Positions 48,815-59,864 of a stretch of DNA of 64,000 nucleotides are shown here, piece by piece (within the stretch, counting starts at the first letter, position 1; each line of letters opens with the position of its first letter). Origin of the DNA: Aplectana chamaeleonis (taxonomy: Eukaryota; Nematoda; Chromadorea; Rhabditida; Cosmocercidae); the NCBI GenBank assembly GCA_029168955.1, contig JAPDOI010001430.1, positions 117,510 through 181,509 on the forward strand, written 5' to 3'. The position numbers and the translations under genes are program-made. The notes beneath the pieces are model-generated. The model was not told the origin of the DNA and did no database searches. It saw only the letters and a list, made by a program, of their open reading frames with translations.

Positions 48815-48985
48815 TTATTATAGTTCAAAATCAAAAATGCTATATACAGGATTCTCATAAATATGAACCACTTTACCTTTTAGATATAACGTTCTATTGC
48901 TGCAGTGTTGGAGGAACAAGGTTAGGCAAATCTATGCTGTTAGGTAAAAATCAAATTATTGAGCTGAATTAATCTAAACCAGAAA
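48815..48985 (-). pseudogene. Second Penelope-like fragment
   Basis: About 150 bp matches 44,523-44,670 of the main PLE in the same orientation (CATAAATATGAACCACT, TATAACGTTCTATT, AACAAGGTTAGGCAAATCTA). It corresponds to the linker between GIY-YIG and RT. It is more decayed, with several indels, so PLE sequence landed in this region twice or was partly duplicated. Confidence 0.75.
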
Positions 48986-50299
48986 TTTCTGTATGTATTA
49001 AAAAAATCTGTTTTTTTATTGAAGTAGTATTAAACTTTATTTTTCAACTTATCCTAGATAATCTGATAGGATTTTTCATTACATGTTTCTTCTACCCTGA
49101 AAAAATCAAAAAAATCAGAAAAAAGACAGAAACTTTTCTTTCAGCAACGAAATTCTTGAACCTTTTTTGTGATGTTGATGTGAAATTTTATTATTTGTTT
49201 TTTTCTTTGATCTCCTAAACACTATCGCTTTTCCTTCCGGAAAAAACACCCTTTTCCTTCTTTGCCTGTTTTTTTGTCGTTCACTGAGGAAAACAGTTTA
49301 TTTTTTCAATTCCAAATCTTGTTCTCAGCCTTAGTATTCAATCTATTAAATTCTCGTTGATGTCCGTGGTGGATGACCCTGCTACCCACACTTCCATAGC
49401 AAATTGCCATTGGGACATACAAGCATGATCCTGGGTTACTTGTCCTGAGATGTGTTGTGTCCTTTGATATGCTGAGGCTACGGAGCCATCCAATGATGGA
49501 GATATCGACCGATATGAGCAAACTTTACAGCCTGAACCAAAGGCTGAGAATGCAGATCGTACCAGGCATGTCTGCCTCTAGCTGAATGACTGCAAAATGA
49601 GGATTCGACTTTAGAATAGAAAGAAAGTCTGTCCATATTAAGACAATGCATGTTTTTTTTTTTTTTTTTTTTTTGAAGAAAACAAAGCGCGCTTCATTAT
49701 TTAAAAAAAAACTGAATGAACGGTAAAAATTGGTGAAATCAACCAGAACGTTGTTCTTTCTCCTTCATTTTTAGGGTTTCTGCCAATTCAAGAATATCAT
49801 TTTTCGATGCGAAAATAAATGCAAATAAAAAATAAATGAAATAAGGTAAAAACAGTTTCCAAAAAAGTCGATTACATTTTCCTGATAATTGGATGCACTC
49901 ATAAGCATTTTATAAATGAAACATAGGCTGAAAATCTATTTTGAAAAGTTTGGAAGAAATATAAAGGCGAAAAATTTTACACGAACTCCTTTTTTCAGTT
50001 TTATATGAATGTTCCTCTACGTTTTCGCTTGAAAATCTGATTTTTGTAACTCACAGACAGTTTCAAGCAACAGCTTTTTCAGACAGGTTAGGAATTGATC
50101 CGATCAAGACAGGGCTTAGAAAACAGATCCGAGTTCTCATATTCTTTATTAACACTCACTAAATTTCTCTTCACCCCAATTATATGTGTAAATCTATAGA
50201 AATGTTACGGCCTAACAAAACGTTAACGCTTACCTGAGTTTTTGAAATCCACTGCCCGATTTTTTCAAAAATTGGTGAATAAAATGCCAATTTATCGAA

Positions 50300-50332
50300 G
50301 AATGTTCTAGAAAACACTCGAATGTTCTAGAA
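50300..50332. promoter_or_regulatory. Tandem heat-shock-element-like motifs, right arm
   Basis: GAATGTTCTAGAA occurs twice (50,300-50,312 and 50,320-50,332), each with three perfect GAA/TTC units and the same 20-bp period as in the left arm. Retention of the layout in both diverged arms suggests it was part of the ancestral element. Confidence 0.55.
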
Positions 50333-51780
50333 AATTCATTGGAGAGGCATTAGCAAAATAAGACATATGTATGATTGTTTTAAAGTCTCAACTATGCTAC
50401 TCGAAGAATGAAAAGTTGTCAAGAGGCTCCACAATTTTCTCTAATATGGCATGATATAGAAGTTGGATAAATAGAGAAATATAAAATTGAGTCAAGCTAT
50501 GGAGAAAATATCCGGATGATATGTATCAACACTATTATTTAGAAAAAAAATTTTTCTCCGCTTGAGGGCGTGAAAACCATGTAAACCGAAGATATTACAA
50601 ATTAATATTTTGTTTCGAGGAAGACTAGAATGTGTAGAAAATCTTGGTAATCACAGGGAAGGTTTCCGTATTTCTCAGATGTTATTTTGAGCTCTTTCGT
50701 AAATTCTTTCAACAAATTATGGTATTGATAATCGACTTTGAGATTTATGAACAATTGTTAGGTCGCGCAACGGAAAATGAAAAGGTTCAGAGTGTTAGAA
50801 CAACATTAGGATTGATTTGCAAGACATTGCGCGAATAGAGTTATACACGAATTCTAAATCACTGGTGTGTTTCAAAGGAATGGAGAGAGAAAGAAATTAG
50901 AGAAAGAGACTCACTCTTTCCTTGAACTACTCCTGCGGAAAGATAGGTAATGTATAGCATCAAATTGCGAGTCAAGAAAAAGTTCCATGTTAATATGTAA
51001 ACATGCGGTAAGCCTCATGAGTTAGCAAATCAATGCATTTGGGATAAGCGTTTCTTCTACAGGACAGCCACATGGGAAGGAGACACACCTGTTGAGCAGC
51101 GTCTAGAACTTTAGAGTTTAGTGGATTACCGCTGAATAACGTGGAAAATACAAAGGAGAAGGAGCTGGTCTAGAGACAATCTCGTCCGCGACGAGGGGTG
51201 GGACCAGGCCCGCCCTGACTTCCGTTCAAGCTCCACCCAAGAGCGCCTCTATCAAGTGCTCTCAATTTCTCTTGAGCCCAGAAATGCTCAAATATCTGAC
51301 CCACCGTATTTAATCCCTTTCCCGTTTAGGAATGCCTTAAAGGGTGTATACCAATTGGCGGCTATTTCTCGATTCTATATCCCATATGAGCCTGACTGGA
51401 GATGGGAGAAGTAACAAGAATGTTGTTTTTGGCCGAAGAGTCATGTTTTGACTAACATAAAAACAAACGAAAAATTCTTTCAGCTTCTTCCAAAAATTGG
51501 AGTATCTGTCTACGAAACGTCCTCTGCACAGTCAGTGTTAGCTGGTTTTCAAGCAGCTTTCCTAGAAAGAGAAGAAATAGGACGCTATTTCGAGAAAAAT
51601 CTGCCGAAAAATCTCTAACTTTAAATTTTTTGAAATTGCGATATAACTTCCAAATGTCTTTTTGTACTCTGAGGTTGGGTGTTGCGAAAATATTATTGCT
51701 CACTGTTAGAATGAGTGGGTTCTAGTTATCGAGAAATTTGCACCAACACAGGAGATGCAAATGTCGACGGCAGGGGTTGC

Positions 51781-53800
51781 TCTTTCTTCGTCGGGTAGAG
51801 TGCCACCCTGGTTCTATTATAACCCTCATCTAAAAACTCAGGAAATGAGTGAATGTACCCAAAGAGATTTCTTTATTATTGGTTACAGCTGCTAATGCTA
51901 TTTTTGAATTTCTAACATAACATGGGGGACAGAAAATGGGACCTCGTCGGGTCTAAAACTTAAAAATCATCTTTAAAATTTTGGAAACCCGACGCTGCCT
52001 ATCACTTTAAAATTGATGTGCTAGAGGAGAATTCATATTAGCTGGATACATACAAGTTCTAGTAATTGGGTAAATCGTCTCAACATCGGGCGCAAAAGTG
52101 TCTGCGGCCAAAGTTGCCTTTGGTGACAAACAGTGCCAGTGACTTCATGCGTAATTATGCCTTCGGTTAAAGACTCGAAAATGAGCAAATATCCAAATGA
52201 ACTCTATTTATGTAAAGTTTGCTTTCGTTGAAAATCGATTTCTCTTACTTTCTAGAGGCTGAAAATGGCACATAACCAGGTCACGCAACTTCTCGTAATC
52301 GTAATTTTTTCAAGACTCGATAGAACTTTCCACTCTGAAAAATTGTTGGGAAAACCTGAAAACTGATATTAGCACAAGTAACATTCGATTGTCGTTTCCT
52401 TTCTTGGAATATGATAGCATAAGTCATTGCTGAAATGTTAAATCCTGTAGGAATCGCTATTCGATGTATGCGAATATCTCACTGACTTCTCTTCGTTAAG
52501 TGTCCTCTAATAAAGGCACGTAGCAGTACATTGAATCTACATTCATATAGTGATGAAAATCAGAAACAATTACATAAGAAAAATTTTTTTGCTGGCCAAA
52601 GTCTGATGAAAATGAAGAATCTGGAAAGTATATTTGAAGTTTTGTTTTTGAAACTTATCTTCTCTTATCAATTAGTGTTAATGATCATGAGAATAAACAA
52701 CGAATTCCACTTTAAAAGAGTATCAACTTTTTCGCCGGAAACGGTATTTGCAAAAAAGACGCTCGAGCAACCGCCGCCTATGCCCACCGGCGGCAATGTG
52801 CACTCCCCGCCAACCGGACTCGGAACGGTGGAACCCTGTTCAATTGCAATTTTTCCAAATCTACTCAACATTTTTTTCAGATATTCCCTGTCAGAACACT
52901 TTTTTTTCGAATCAACAACCAGTGCAAAAGGCACATATCATTATATCAAGCCATTCCATCACATATTTGGGAAATGGTAGTTTGACGAGATCATTGATTC
53001 TAAAATTCTTAGGTCCTTCGTTCAAGCACTCTTCGACATTCTGTCATTAAAACGCAAAGCTCTGGAAAATACAAATATTGGGAGTTCTGGTCATTCCAGT
53101 AGCTAATATGCAATTGGTGCACCATTGGTGGCAAATGATTCTAGAGGCTTCTTGGAGACTTTTTATTAAAGAATGCTTGATATTTTTTTTCGAAAGTGAG
53201 ACCTACCGAGACGTTCCTCCTACGATACTTCTTGTTATCTTCTAATAGATAAAAATGCATTTAGTGACGCTTTTTCACGCTCTTAGCGTCTTTTGAATAA
53301 ACTCCCTTTTTACTAGAGATTTTGTAGATGAGGAAAGGGTATCGAAAACTCTGAACGATCTTTGCTTCTGGATGATTTGTGCCTTGAACAGTGCGTTCAG
53401 GGCAAATTCTTCCTGTTGCTTTCGGCACGTACCTTGACAATATGCAGTGAAGAACGAACTGCAGAAACTCGCGTAACCGGTTATGTAGAAATTCGAGTGG
53501 TTTACATAAACCATTGAAGCGTGCGACCACATAAATTCGTCCTGAATCAGATATTTACAAGAACCAAAAAATGAAAAAATCGAAAGTGGAGAAAGGAAAA
53601 AACGCCATCAAAGAAATCATCAGTGCCAAACGGGTCGGTTGGGTACTCCTACAGAAAAGCCCTCATGTCTCGGGACTGAGTCATCATCGACTGTCAGAAA
53701 ATGAAACTGAGGCCGTGATTTGTTGAGTAATCCTGATTTTAGAGCATTTTTTGTCATTGATCCTCCGGCATTTCTTTTCACTGGAGGTAGCCCACTCCTC
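51781..53800. other. Unassigned DNA
   Basis: ORFs up to 149 codons (52,531-52,980, plus) lack any recognised motif and overlap an opposite-strand ORF. No repeats of note. Confidence 0.4.
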
Positions 53801-54195
53801 GAAGGCAGTGTTCACGACACAAAGGTTTCAGTTTTTTCTGCACAGCATAAGCTTGGGAACCTTCTGGAGAAGCGGAAGGATGAAAGTACCGCAAAACGAC
53901 CAGGAAGTAGGTGAAAATCCTGCCGGATGGCTCGATCCATTAAATCACCCTGCCCGCGTCATAGGACAGTTGGTCCATACAAAGGGAAGAGTTGCCTAAA
54001 TTTCTCCAAAATGCTCTTCATCCCGGAAAAAAATTAGCTCCTGGCAAGAATGTGCATTACACCATCATTACGAGTTCCCAGGCGAAAAATGAAAAACAAG
54101 GTCACTCACCCAAAAAGTTCGAAGGGCAAAACCAGTTCCTGACGTTTGGGCTTCCAAATTTCACAGTGCGCCAACACCAAAACATGCTGCCTTAT
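53801..54195. mobile_element. Possible TTAA MITE, left end clear
   Basis: The left end GAAGGCAGTGTTCACGACAC is typical; a candidate right end CATGCTGCCTTATT lies at about 54,182. The interior resembles part of 29,270-29,757. Boundaries are uncertain. Confidence 0.4.
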
Positions 54196-55010
54196 TGAAT
54201 ATTCTCGGAGGGCTTGAATAGTCTTTTTTTTCTCCAAACTTTGAGGGTTGTTGCGGGATTTTTCAAATATCCCCAACTTTCGAGAGCTTGCCTTCCCAAG
54301 AACATCGAAAAGTAGGACACGTTTTTCCATTGTGAAACACTTCCTTTCCAAACCTCATATTCTGCAGAAAACTCTGCTGCAATGATCTGGAAGAGAGAAG
54401 TGCTCTAATGAGTTGCACATGAAATGGTATAGAAAATGAATATTTTGCGTCTGACATATATCAGTCTTTTTATTAGACAATTTTCGACTGCCCACACAGA
54501 TCAATCGAGGGAGGGGAAAATGCTTCAAAGTGCTGACTAAGGTTCCCACCCAGATGTGGAAGGCGGTCAAAACTGCTGTGTTGGTGAGGGTCAAGTCAGA
54601 CGAAACACAGAAGCCCCTTCTTGTTTATCGCTACCCTAAGGCCGATCACTATTTACTCAGCTTCACTGTTGACAGCGTGATATCTGTCCTGCTGCTGTTT
54701 TGATCACATTGAAAAACTGACGCGTTGCCTGTAATCTCCAAACCACACTCTCTTTTCACTTTCCTCCTCCATTTCGTTCCTCCTCTCAATTCCCGAATAC
54801 ATTTGTCTTTGTGGACCACCGAAACTAACGCGATGTTTTGTGTCAGAAAAGGGTTTATGCTCGGTGGTAGCTTATTGATACAGAATTCGGAATGATTTCT
54901 CAAAATATTATTTTTCATCAAGGGAGTCACCCCAACCGAACTGAGAGATCTTGAAGAACGTACTATTTTTCGACTGGGTTGTGGGAGATAGAAAGAAAAA
55001 AGTTATCACT
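54196..55010. other. Unassigned DNA
   Basis: Short ORFs only, no recognised motif or repeat. Confidence 0.4.
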
Positions 55011-55012
55011 GT

Positions 55013-55100
55013 TCGATTGCTCAGGGTGGTAACACAATGGGCTACGAACCCATTGGAATGGTAAGGGTTTGTGGAAGTTCGAATCCATTTATGCACTTTC
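55013..55100 (+). repeat. tRNA-like sequence, Arg(ACG)-like anticodon arm
   Basis: An exact 5-bp stem ATGGG/CCCAT (55,037-55,041 and 55,049-55,053) encloses the 7-base loop CTACGAA, with T33 and anticodon ACG. A B box-like AGTTCGAATCC lies at 55,076-55,086, in a TGGA/TCCA T stem. The acceptor stem does not pair and the variable region is long, so a tRNA pseudogene or tRNA-derived SINE head is more likely than a working gene. Confidence 0.4.
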
Positions 55101-55975
55101 GGCGTGGTGGCGGGCTGTCGATTATCACATTTTTCGTTTGTAGAAATTGAACTTTCGGCACATTAATTTCAGTTTTGTTTGTGTTTCCGTTCGAGCACTT
55201 CCTTTTATTTAACAATTTTGGCAGCAACTATTAATTATTGCGAACACAACCTGCATATTCGTCAATAATTTGAATTTGTAACTTTTCGTCTAAAAAAAGT
55301 GAAGAAGGAAGATATGGAAGGCTTCAAACGAAAAGCGTGTGTATTATTTTCTTCCTGAAATTTCGGCAGAATTTGGCACTTTGATTTTTTTTTTTTAGGT
55401 TTTCGGTTTAGCAAACCCCTTTTCACCTCTTCCGTAAGGCCCAATATGCACTTCAAAAAGGTTAACCACGACGCGTGCCCAACCCTCCTGAAAAGCCGAA
55501 ATTCTTCAAGGACCCCATAATATATAGCGCTCTTTGATCCAGCGGTGCGTTCATGAAATTATGGACACTGCTTTCAAATGTGACATCCATATTCTGAATG
55601 TGGTTTCCAGCCCAAACCGTTTCCCAGTGCCCTCAGGGGTAACACCAAGTTCCGCCCATCCTTCATGTAACGCTGTTCCGGCTTAAAAGCTGCGTCCATG
55701 AAATTTCGGGTGCGTTTCTGACATCCGGACAGCCAATTACTTGATGTGGTGTGTATTTTCTTCTGTGCGTTGCAGGTTGTTACGGTGGAATTATTTATTG
55801 GTCGAAGTTTCGACGATCCCGTCGTTATCAAGGCCCAAAAGGTTAAAAAAAAAAATAAAATTAGCCAGAAACCCATCCAGCACTTAACTTAATGTGGTTT
55901 TTCCTGCCTGAAACTGCACCCCAAATATGTGTCCCCAGGGCATAAAACAGGCCCTGCACACTCTATGAAGGCGGC
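55101..55975. other. Unassigned DNA
   Basis: No gene recognised. A T-rich run at about 55,383-55,399 and an A-rich run at about 55,844-55,860 are the only simple repeats. Confidence 0.4.
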
Positions 55976-56467
55976 TCAAAGGCAGAGTCCAAGCTCTCAA
56001 GGGACGAAGTCTGAGATTTTCACAAAAACGTCAAGTAGATCCACCCTGTAGCCTAGCCCCCTGCCAAATGCGTTATTTTCTCAAATCCTCCGAGTAATCC
56101 AGATATAGGGGAAGCCACCATGGGGGCGCCTGCAAAATTAGGAAGCCACTAATGGCACGCCCTTTTACGATCTTTCGAGCTCAACATGAACAATGGCATC
56201 CCACCAGTAGCCCTGTTCCTTTTCTTTAAATCTAAGTATCTCTCTATTCAGGTCAGTTTTGCGTAGGGGTGCAAATGACGGAGGTTACAGGCCTCGGACA
56301 ACTTGTCTCCTATGTTTGCGTAGCACAATTTTTGAGGGACCATAACTTTGTTCCCAAGGGGTCTGGGTACAATTCCAGAGACATCGTTGGAGGCTCAAAG
56401 TGAGACCGTTTTCAAGATAGGCAGAAGAACAGAAAAAACGACTCTGCAGGTTGGACTGTGCTTTTAA
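55976..56467 (-). mobile_element. TTAA MITE, family 'AGTCCAA', copy 2 (reversed)
   Basis: Edges TCAAAGGCAGAGTCCAAGCT and GTTGGACTGTGCTTTTAA. The interior is the reverse of 22,697-23,181 (GATCCACCCTGTAGCC, CCAGATATAGGGGAAGCC, GGACCATAACTTTGTTC). Same terminal type as copy 1. Confidence 0.75.
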
Positions 56468-56799
56468 AGCTGCAAGGTCCATGAAGCAGTGCGGGATGTT
56501 TTGTGGATATAGTCCTAATTTGGAATAACGCCACAAAATGGTAAAATGAATCTATATTCAAAATTGCACTCCTGAAACTCAAATTTTGTGCATGCGTATA
56601 ACAAGGCTATGCGATGCCCCATAAACATACAGGTTTGCAGAAAGTACTGGAAAGCGACACCTATTAAGCAGTAGAGGAATTCAAAAATTTTACTTCATTT
56701 TGATCTTTCATCTTTCATAAGAATATAAAACAAAAAATTTCAACCTGATCTGTCAATTCGTTCGCCATTGTTTACAAGCCATTCCAATTCGACGTAATC

Positions 56800-57270
56800 C
56801 CAGTATTTTTAACAATGCAAAACTGAATATTGTGCAGTGGTAAAATTCTTTGTTTTAGAAGGCTTATCAGCAAAAGAAATTTATACAAAAATGGTGAGCG
56901 TGTTAAAAGAATCTGCATAACCATTTTTAACTGTACATCGATGGGTTTTAAGGTTTGAACGTGATCGTAGAAGTGCTGAAGATGAACCACGTAATGGACG
57001 ACCAAAAACTGCAACAAATCCGGCAATCAACAGATTTGGGTTCTTGAAGCGACTATCACCTTCTTCAGAAACTCGAAAAGATTCCCTTCGTGAAAAGCGT
57101 TTCTCATCGAATGAAGAAGCTTACTTCAGTCGTGGAATAGTATATTGCAGAGCTTCCAGAAAATCATTACAGAGAGATGGCACAAAATTATTGCAGGATC
57201 ATTGGAATAAGTGTTTCGAAGTTGAGAGAGATTATTTTGAATACACAAAACTAATTTCATTTAAAAAGTT
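56800..57270 (+). pseudogene. Mariner-family transposase, internally deleted
   Basis: Reading VVKFFVLEGLSAKEIYTKMV then HRWVLRFERDRRSAEDEPRN and GRPKTATNP (56,848-57,020) is the N-terminal helix-turn-helix and linker of a mariner transposase (compare the WVxRFxxGRxSxEDxPRxGRP pattern). After about 57,040 the text jumps to a C-terminal-like RGIVYCRAS...LLQDHWNKCFEVERDYFEYT (57,135-57,242), so the catalytic DD(34)D core is missing. A TAA also breaks the N-terminal part near 56,917. TIRs were not located. Confidence 0.75.
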
Positions 57271-57705
57271 CACATTCTTTTTTTTGCTTTCAATACTTCT
57301 CAACCAACCTGTACTAAAGTGTCATCAAGTTTCCGCTAAGGCCAAGCCAACATATGTATAAAAACATTATTCGCGGAAAGACAATGCTAATAGATTTATG
57401 ACCGCTACTGTATGTATCTACATGAACCACGTATTATGAGCAGCTAGGAGGAGTTTACTACACAGCTTCCGCAATGCCAGCATTTCTCGAATCTTTATCT
57501 ATTGAAAACAGTGTCTTTCAATCTTCCTCGAATCCAACTGCAAGTAATATCAAAAAAACTGAGTTGCAAAATGGGAAAAATTCGAAACATCGTTCCACTC
57601 TCTTGGTAACGTGAGCAGCTCTAGCGGTACGAACCTTATCGGGAAACCTGTGAGAATCACTACTGGAGCGAAAAAATACTGTGGAAAAGTGATGTCGATG
57701 AAATC

Positions 57706-58213
57706 TTAAAGGCAGTGTTCATGATAAAAATCGTTTTCCTATTTCCTGCCTATCTTGAAAACGCCCCCATGCTGATTCCAATAATGTCTCCTGAAACCGT
57801 ACAAGACCTTCTGGGAACGGGAGTTATGGTCCCTCAAAGATTGAGCTAAGGAAACATGGTGGGACGAGTTGTCCGAGGGTTGTAACTTCCAGTTTTATGG
57901 AAGCCGATATATACGAGCTGACTCACTAAAGAGAGAGAAGTTGAGAATGAAGGGGAAGAATTAATCGGGGCTAATGATCGGAAATCATAGCTCATCTCAC
58001 GATCCTTCGAGCATTCATTTGTTCAAGTCGGTGGGCGTGCGCCGCGCTTTTGGGTTTGGGCCTTTGCGCTCGAAGTAACAATCTCTGGCCTCTTTTGGAG
58101 GCTTTCCTGCCTGTTTTTCATGCGTTCTTTCGATGTCAACGTTACAGTGTGTCCCTCCAATACCCATTCCTAGTGGAAACTGAAACACATTTTTATCGTG
58201 AACAGTGCTTTGA
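57706..58213 (+). mobile_element. TTAA MITE, 'AGTCCAA' interior with foreign termini
   Basis: Ends TTAAAGGCAGTGTTCATGAT / ATCGTGAACAGTGCTTTGA belong to the GTGTTCACGAT type, but from about 25 bases inward the sequence follows the AGTCCAA family (AATCGTTTTCCT, GTACAAGACCTTCTGGGAAC, ATGGTCCCTCAAAGATTGAG). The later part (58,010-58,190) is less similar. Confidence 0.7.
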
Positions 58214-58985
58214 ATGGTCGCGTGTTGGTTTAATATTCTTAACGCAGCGATGCCTTTCACGCAATGGGCATGTGGCTTCACTCGCGCAGGTCGACAGTGC
58301 GTTTCGCTTTTTTGCAGAAATTATGTGTAACTTGCCTATCGCCACAATATCCCTGCAACCATTGCTCTACCTCTGAGCAGACGAAGGGGAAACCTCACCA
58401 TTGGGAAACCGGAAAGGTCCGGGGCAAAAAGGGAATCAAAGTGACGCGAAATTTTTAAGTGCGATTTTCAAGATGAGATTGGTGTCATTACCAGTCTTCC
58501 GTTTAATACTTTTACCCCTGAGGACAGACTTTTGTTAAAAAAGCTGGTCCTTGAATCTCTCATCGAAATCTGCATCGAATGGCGTCTTCGGGTTCGAAAG
58601 ACCTTCCCGATCTTCCAGCCGATTTTCAGTTTATGAAATACCACTTTCGCTTTTAACTCTTCAACCGTTACAGCTCAAGATCGTGTGAGGGTCGTTATTG
58701 GAATCTCAGTGGAGATTCTGCCTCGAAAGATTCATCGGGTTCCTAACATTACGCTGGCTCTATTAAGCCAGCCAGCATCTCAGAAAACTCGCAGCACTTA
58801 ATGCGTGTCGAATAGGCATTCAACTTTGACGCCAAATCCACTGAGAGGCTCGATCGCCGTGAGGCCTAAACAGCAGCACATGCTCAGAAATTTACCTCGC
58901 AGAAGCATGTGACGTAGTCCAGGGCTATCGTAGCAGAACACCGACGTGAGATGCGTCCGCGTCACACCGGCTAACTTGAAGAGCA
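58214..58985. other. Unassigned DNA
   Basis: No gene or repeat recognised apart from short ORFs on both strands. Confidence 0.4.
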
Positions 58986-58989
58986 TCTA

Positions 58990-59545
58990 GGGGCCGCCAG
59001 CGGTTCTCTGAGAGTTTGGCCGAGGAATAGCCGCGAAATGCCAGCTTGCCGCGTGATATCGCAGCAGCTGCCAAATAATGCTCGCCAGTGAAATAGCTGG
59101 AGAAATAGCCGCTAAATAATGCTCAAGCCACAAAATCCAGCCGCCAATTAATGCTCGCCGCGAGTTAGCTCGCGAAATGCTTTCCATGTAGGCGGCATAT
59201 ACGGCCCATTTTAAAGGCATTATTCAGATGTCAACACCTCCGTCGATTCAGTTACCCAAGTTTTAGGTACCTCTACCTCGTTCGAAAGCCTCTGATAGCC
59301 CCGCAAGGCGCAAACCGGTGGCGGCTCCTGTGTGGTGGCTCGACGAGCCGGCGACGATTGCGTTTTTTGATTACTTTTGCTTACTTCTCGTTATTCCTCG
59401 ACTGCTTCTCGGCTACTTTGGTCCCTTTCATGGAAAGCCGAGAAATAGCCGCGAACAGCCTTACCGAGAGCCGCTGCTGAGCCTTGTGGTATATTTATCC
59501 GCCACTCCGCGGCTATTTCTTGGCCGAAACTCTCAGTTAGACGCG
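58990..59545. mobile_element. MITE with about 35-bp TIRs, overlapping the SL1-like element
   Basis: Left CTGAGAGTTTGGCCGAGGAA then TAGCCGCG; right CGCGGCTATTTCTTGGCCGA then AACTCTCAG. The interior repeats (A)AATAGCCGC and AATGCTCGCC in both directions. It interlocks with the 59,245-59,595 structure, so one was inserted into the other or boundaries shifted. TTTTAAAGGCATTATT at 59,209 is a stray TTAA-type end. Confidence 0.6.
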
Positions 59546-59595
59546 GTCTCCAGCGGCTGGGCGAGCCTAGTACCGCAAACTTGGGTAACTAAACC
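59245..59595. mobile_element. Inverted pair of SL1-like ends
   Basis: On plus, 59,245-59,266 matches SL1 at 18 of 22 positions; on minus, 59,595-59,574 matches at 20 of 22 (recalled consensus). Both face inward, contain AGTTACCCAAGTTT, and are followed by GTAC, then CTCG within 15 bases. The minus copy continues TAGGCTCGCCCAGC, closely like TTAGCCTCGCCAAGC following the copy at 388-409, so all three belong to one repeat family. No Sm site seen. Confidence 0.5.
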
Positions 59596-59639
59596 GGCGA
59601 CGCTGCCGTGACGTCTGAGTCCCATTTTCAAGAGTGCGC

Positions 59640-59860
59640 ATCGCATGCTTTCCTTTTTCGGGAAATCCTTTTGCCATCGAGTTGAATGTGTATCATGCAC
59701 GCATTGAATGCCCTTATTTGTTGGGGCATTCCTCATTTGAAGCTATAATAATAGAGCACGTGCTCTCCCTAGCAGTACGTACCCTGACTGTGCTTGGAAA
59801 CCGTCTTGTATTCGAGTTGAATGAATATTCGACACGCATTGAATGCGACGATTGTCTGAG
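59640..59860. repeat. Diverged tandem duplication
   Basis: About 59,660-59,712 and 59,798-59,850 share GGAAA, TCGAGTTGAATG and CACGCATTGAATGC at similar spacing. Period about 138 bp. No function suggested. Confidence 0.5.
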
Positions 59861-59864
59861 TCGG

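Larger units (their letters stand above)
39291..51780. mobile_element. 12.5-kb structure with about 2.6-kb inverted arms around a Penelope-like element
   Basis: The left arm (39,291 to about 41,880) and right arm (about 49,130 to 51,780) are reverse complements with scattered substitutions and indels, perhaps 90% alike by eye. The outer edge is GCAACCCCTGCCGTCGACAT on the left and its mirror on the right; the inner edge is the AATTCAAGAATTTCGTTGC region. The arms are A/T-rich and non-coding. The loop holds a minus-strand PLE pseudogene, a tandem repeat, a later TTAA MITE (46,581-47,023) and fragments of arm, PLE and RTE. The arms differ, so a simple assembly fold-back is unlikely. It could be a giant foldback transposon, or a PLE with inverted pLTR-like flanks. 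No flanking target duplication was found. Confidence 0.75.

Noticed and set aside
39291..51780. Assembly artefact (false fold-back)
   Set aside because: The arms differ by many substitutions and indels, unlike a duplicated assembly of one sequence, although read-level proof is not available here.
55013..55100. Functional tRNA-Arg(ACG) gene
   Set aside because: The anticodon arm and T arm look right, but the acceptor stem does not pair and the variable region is too long; kept only as tRNA-like.
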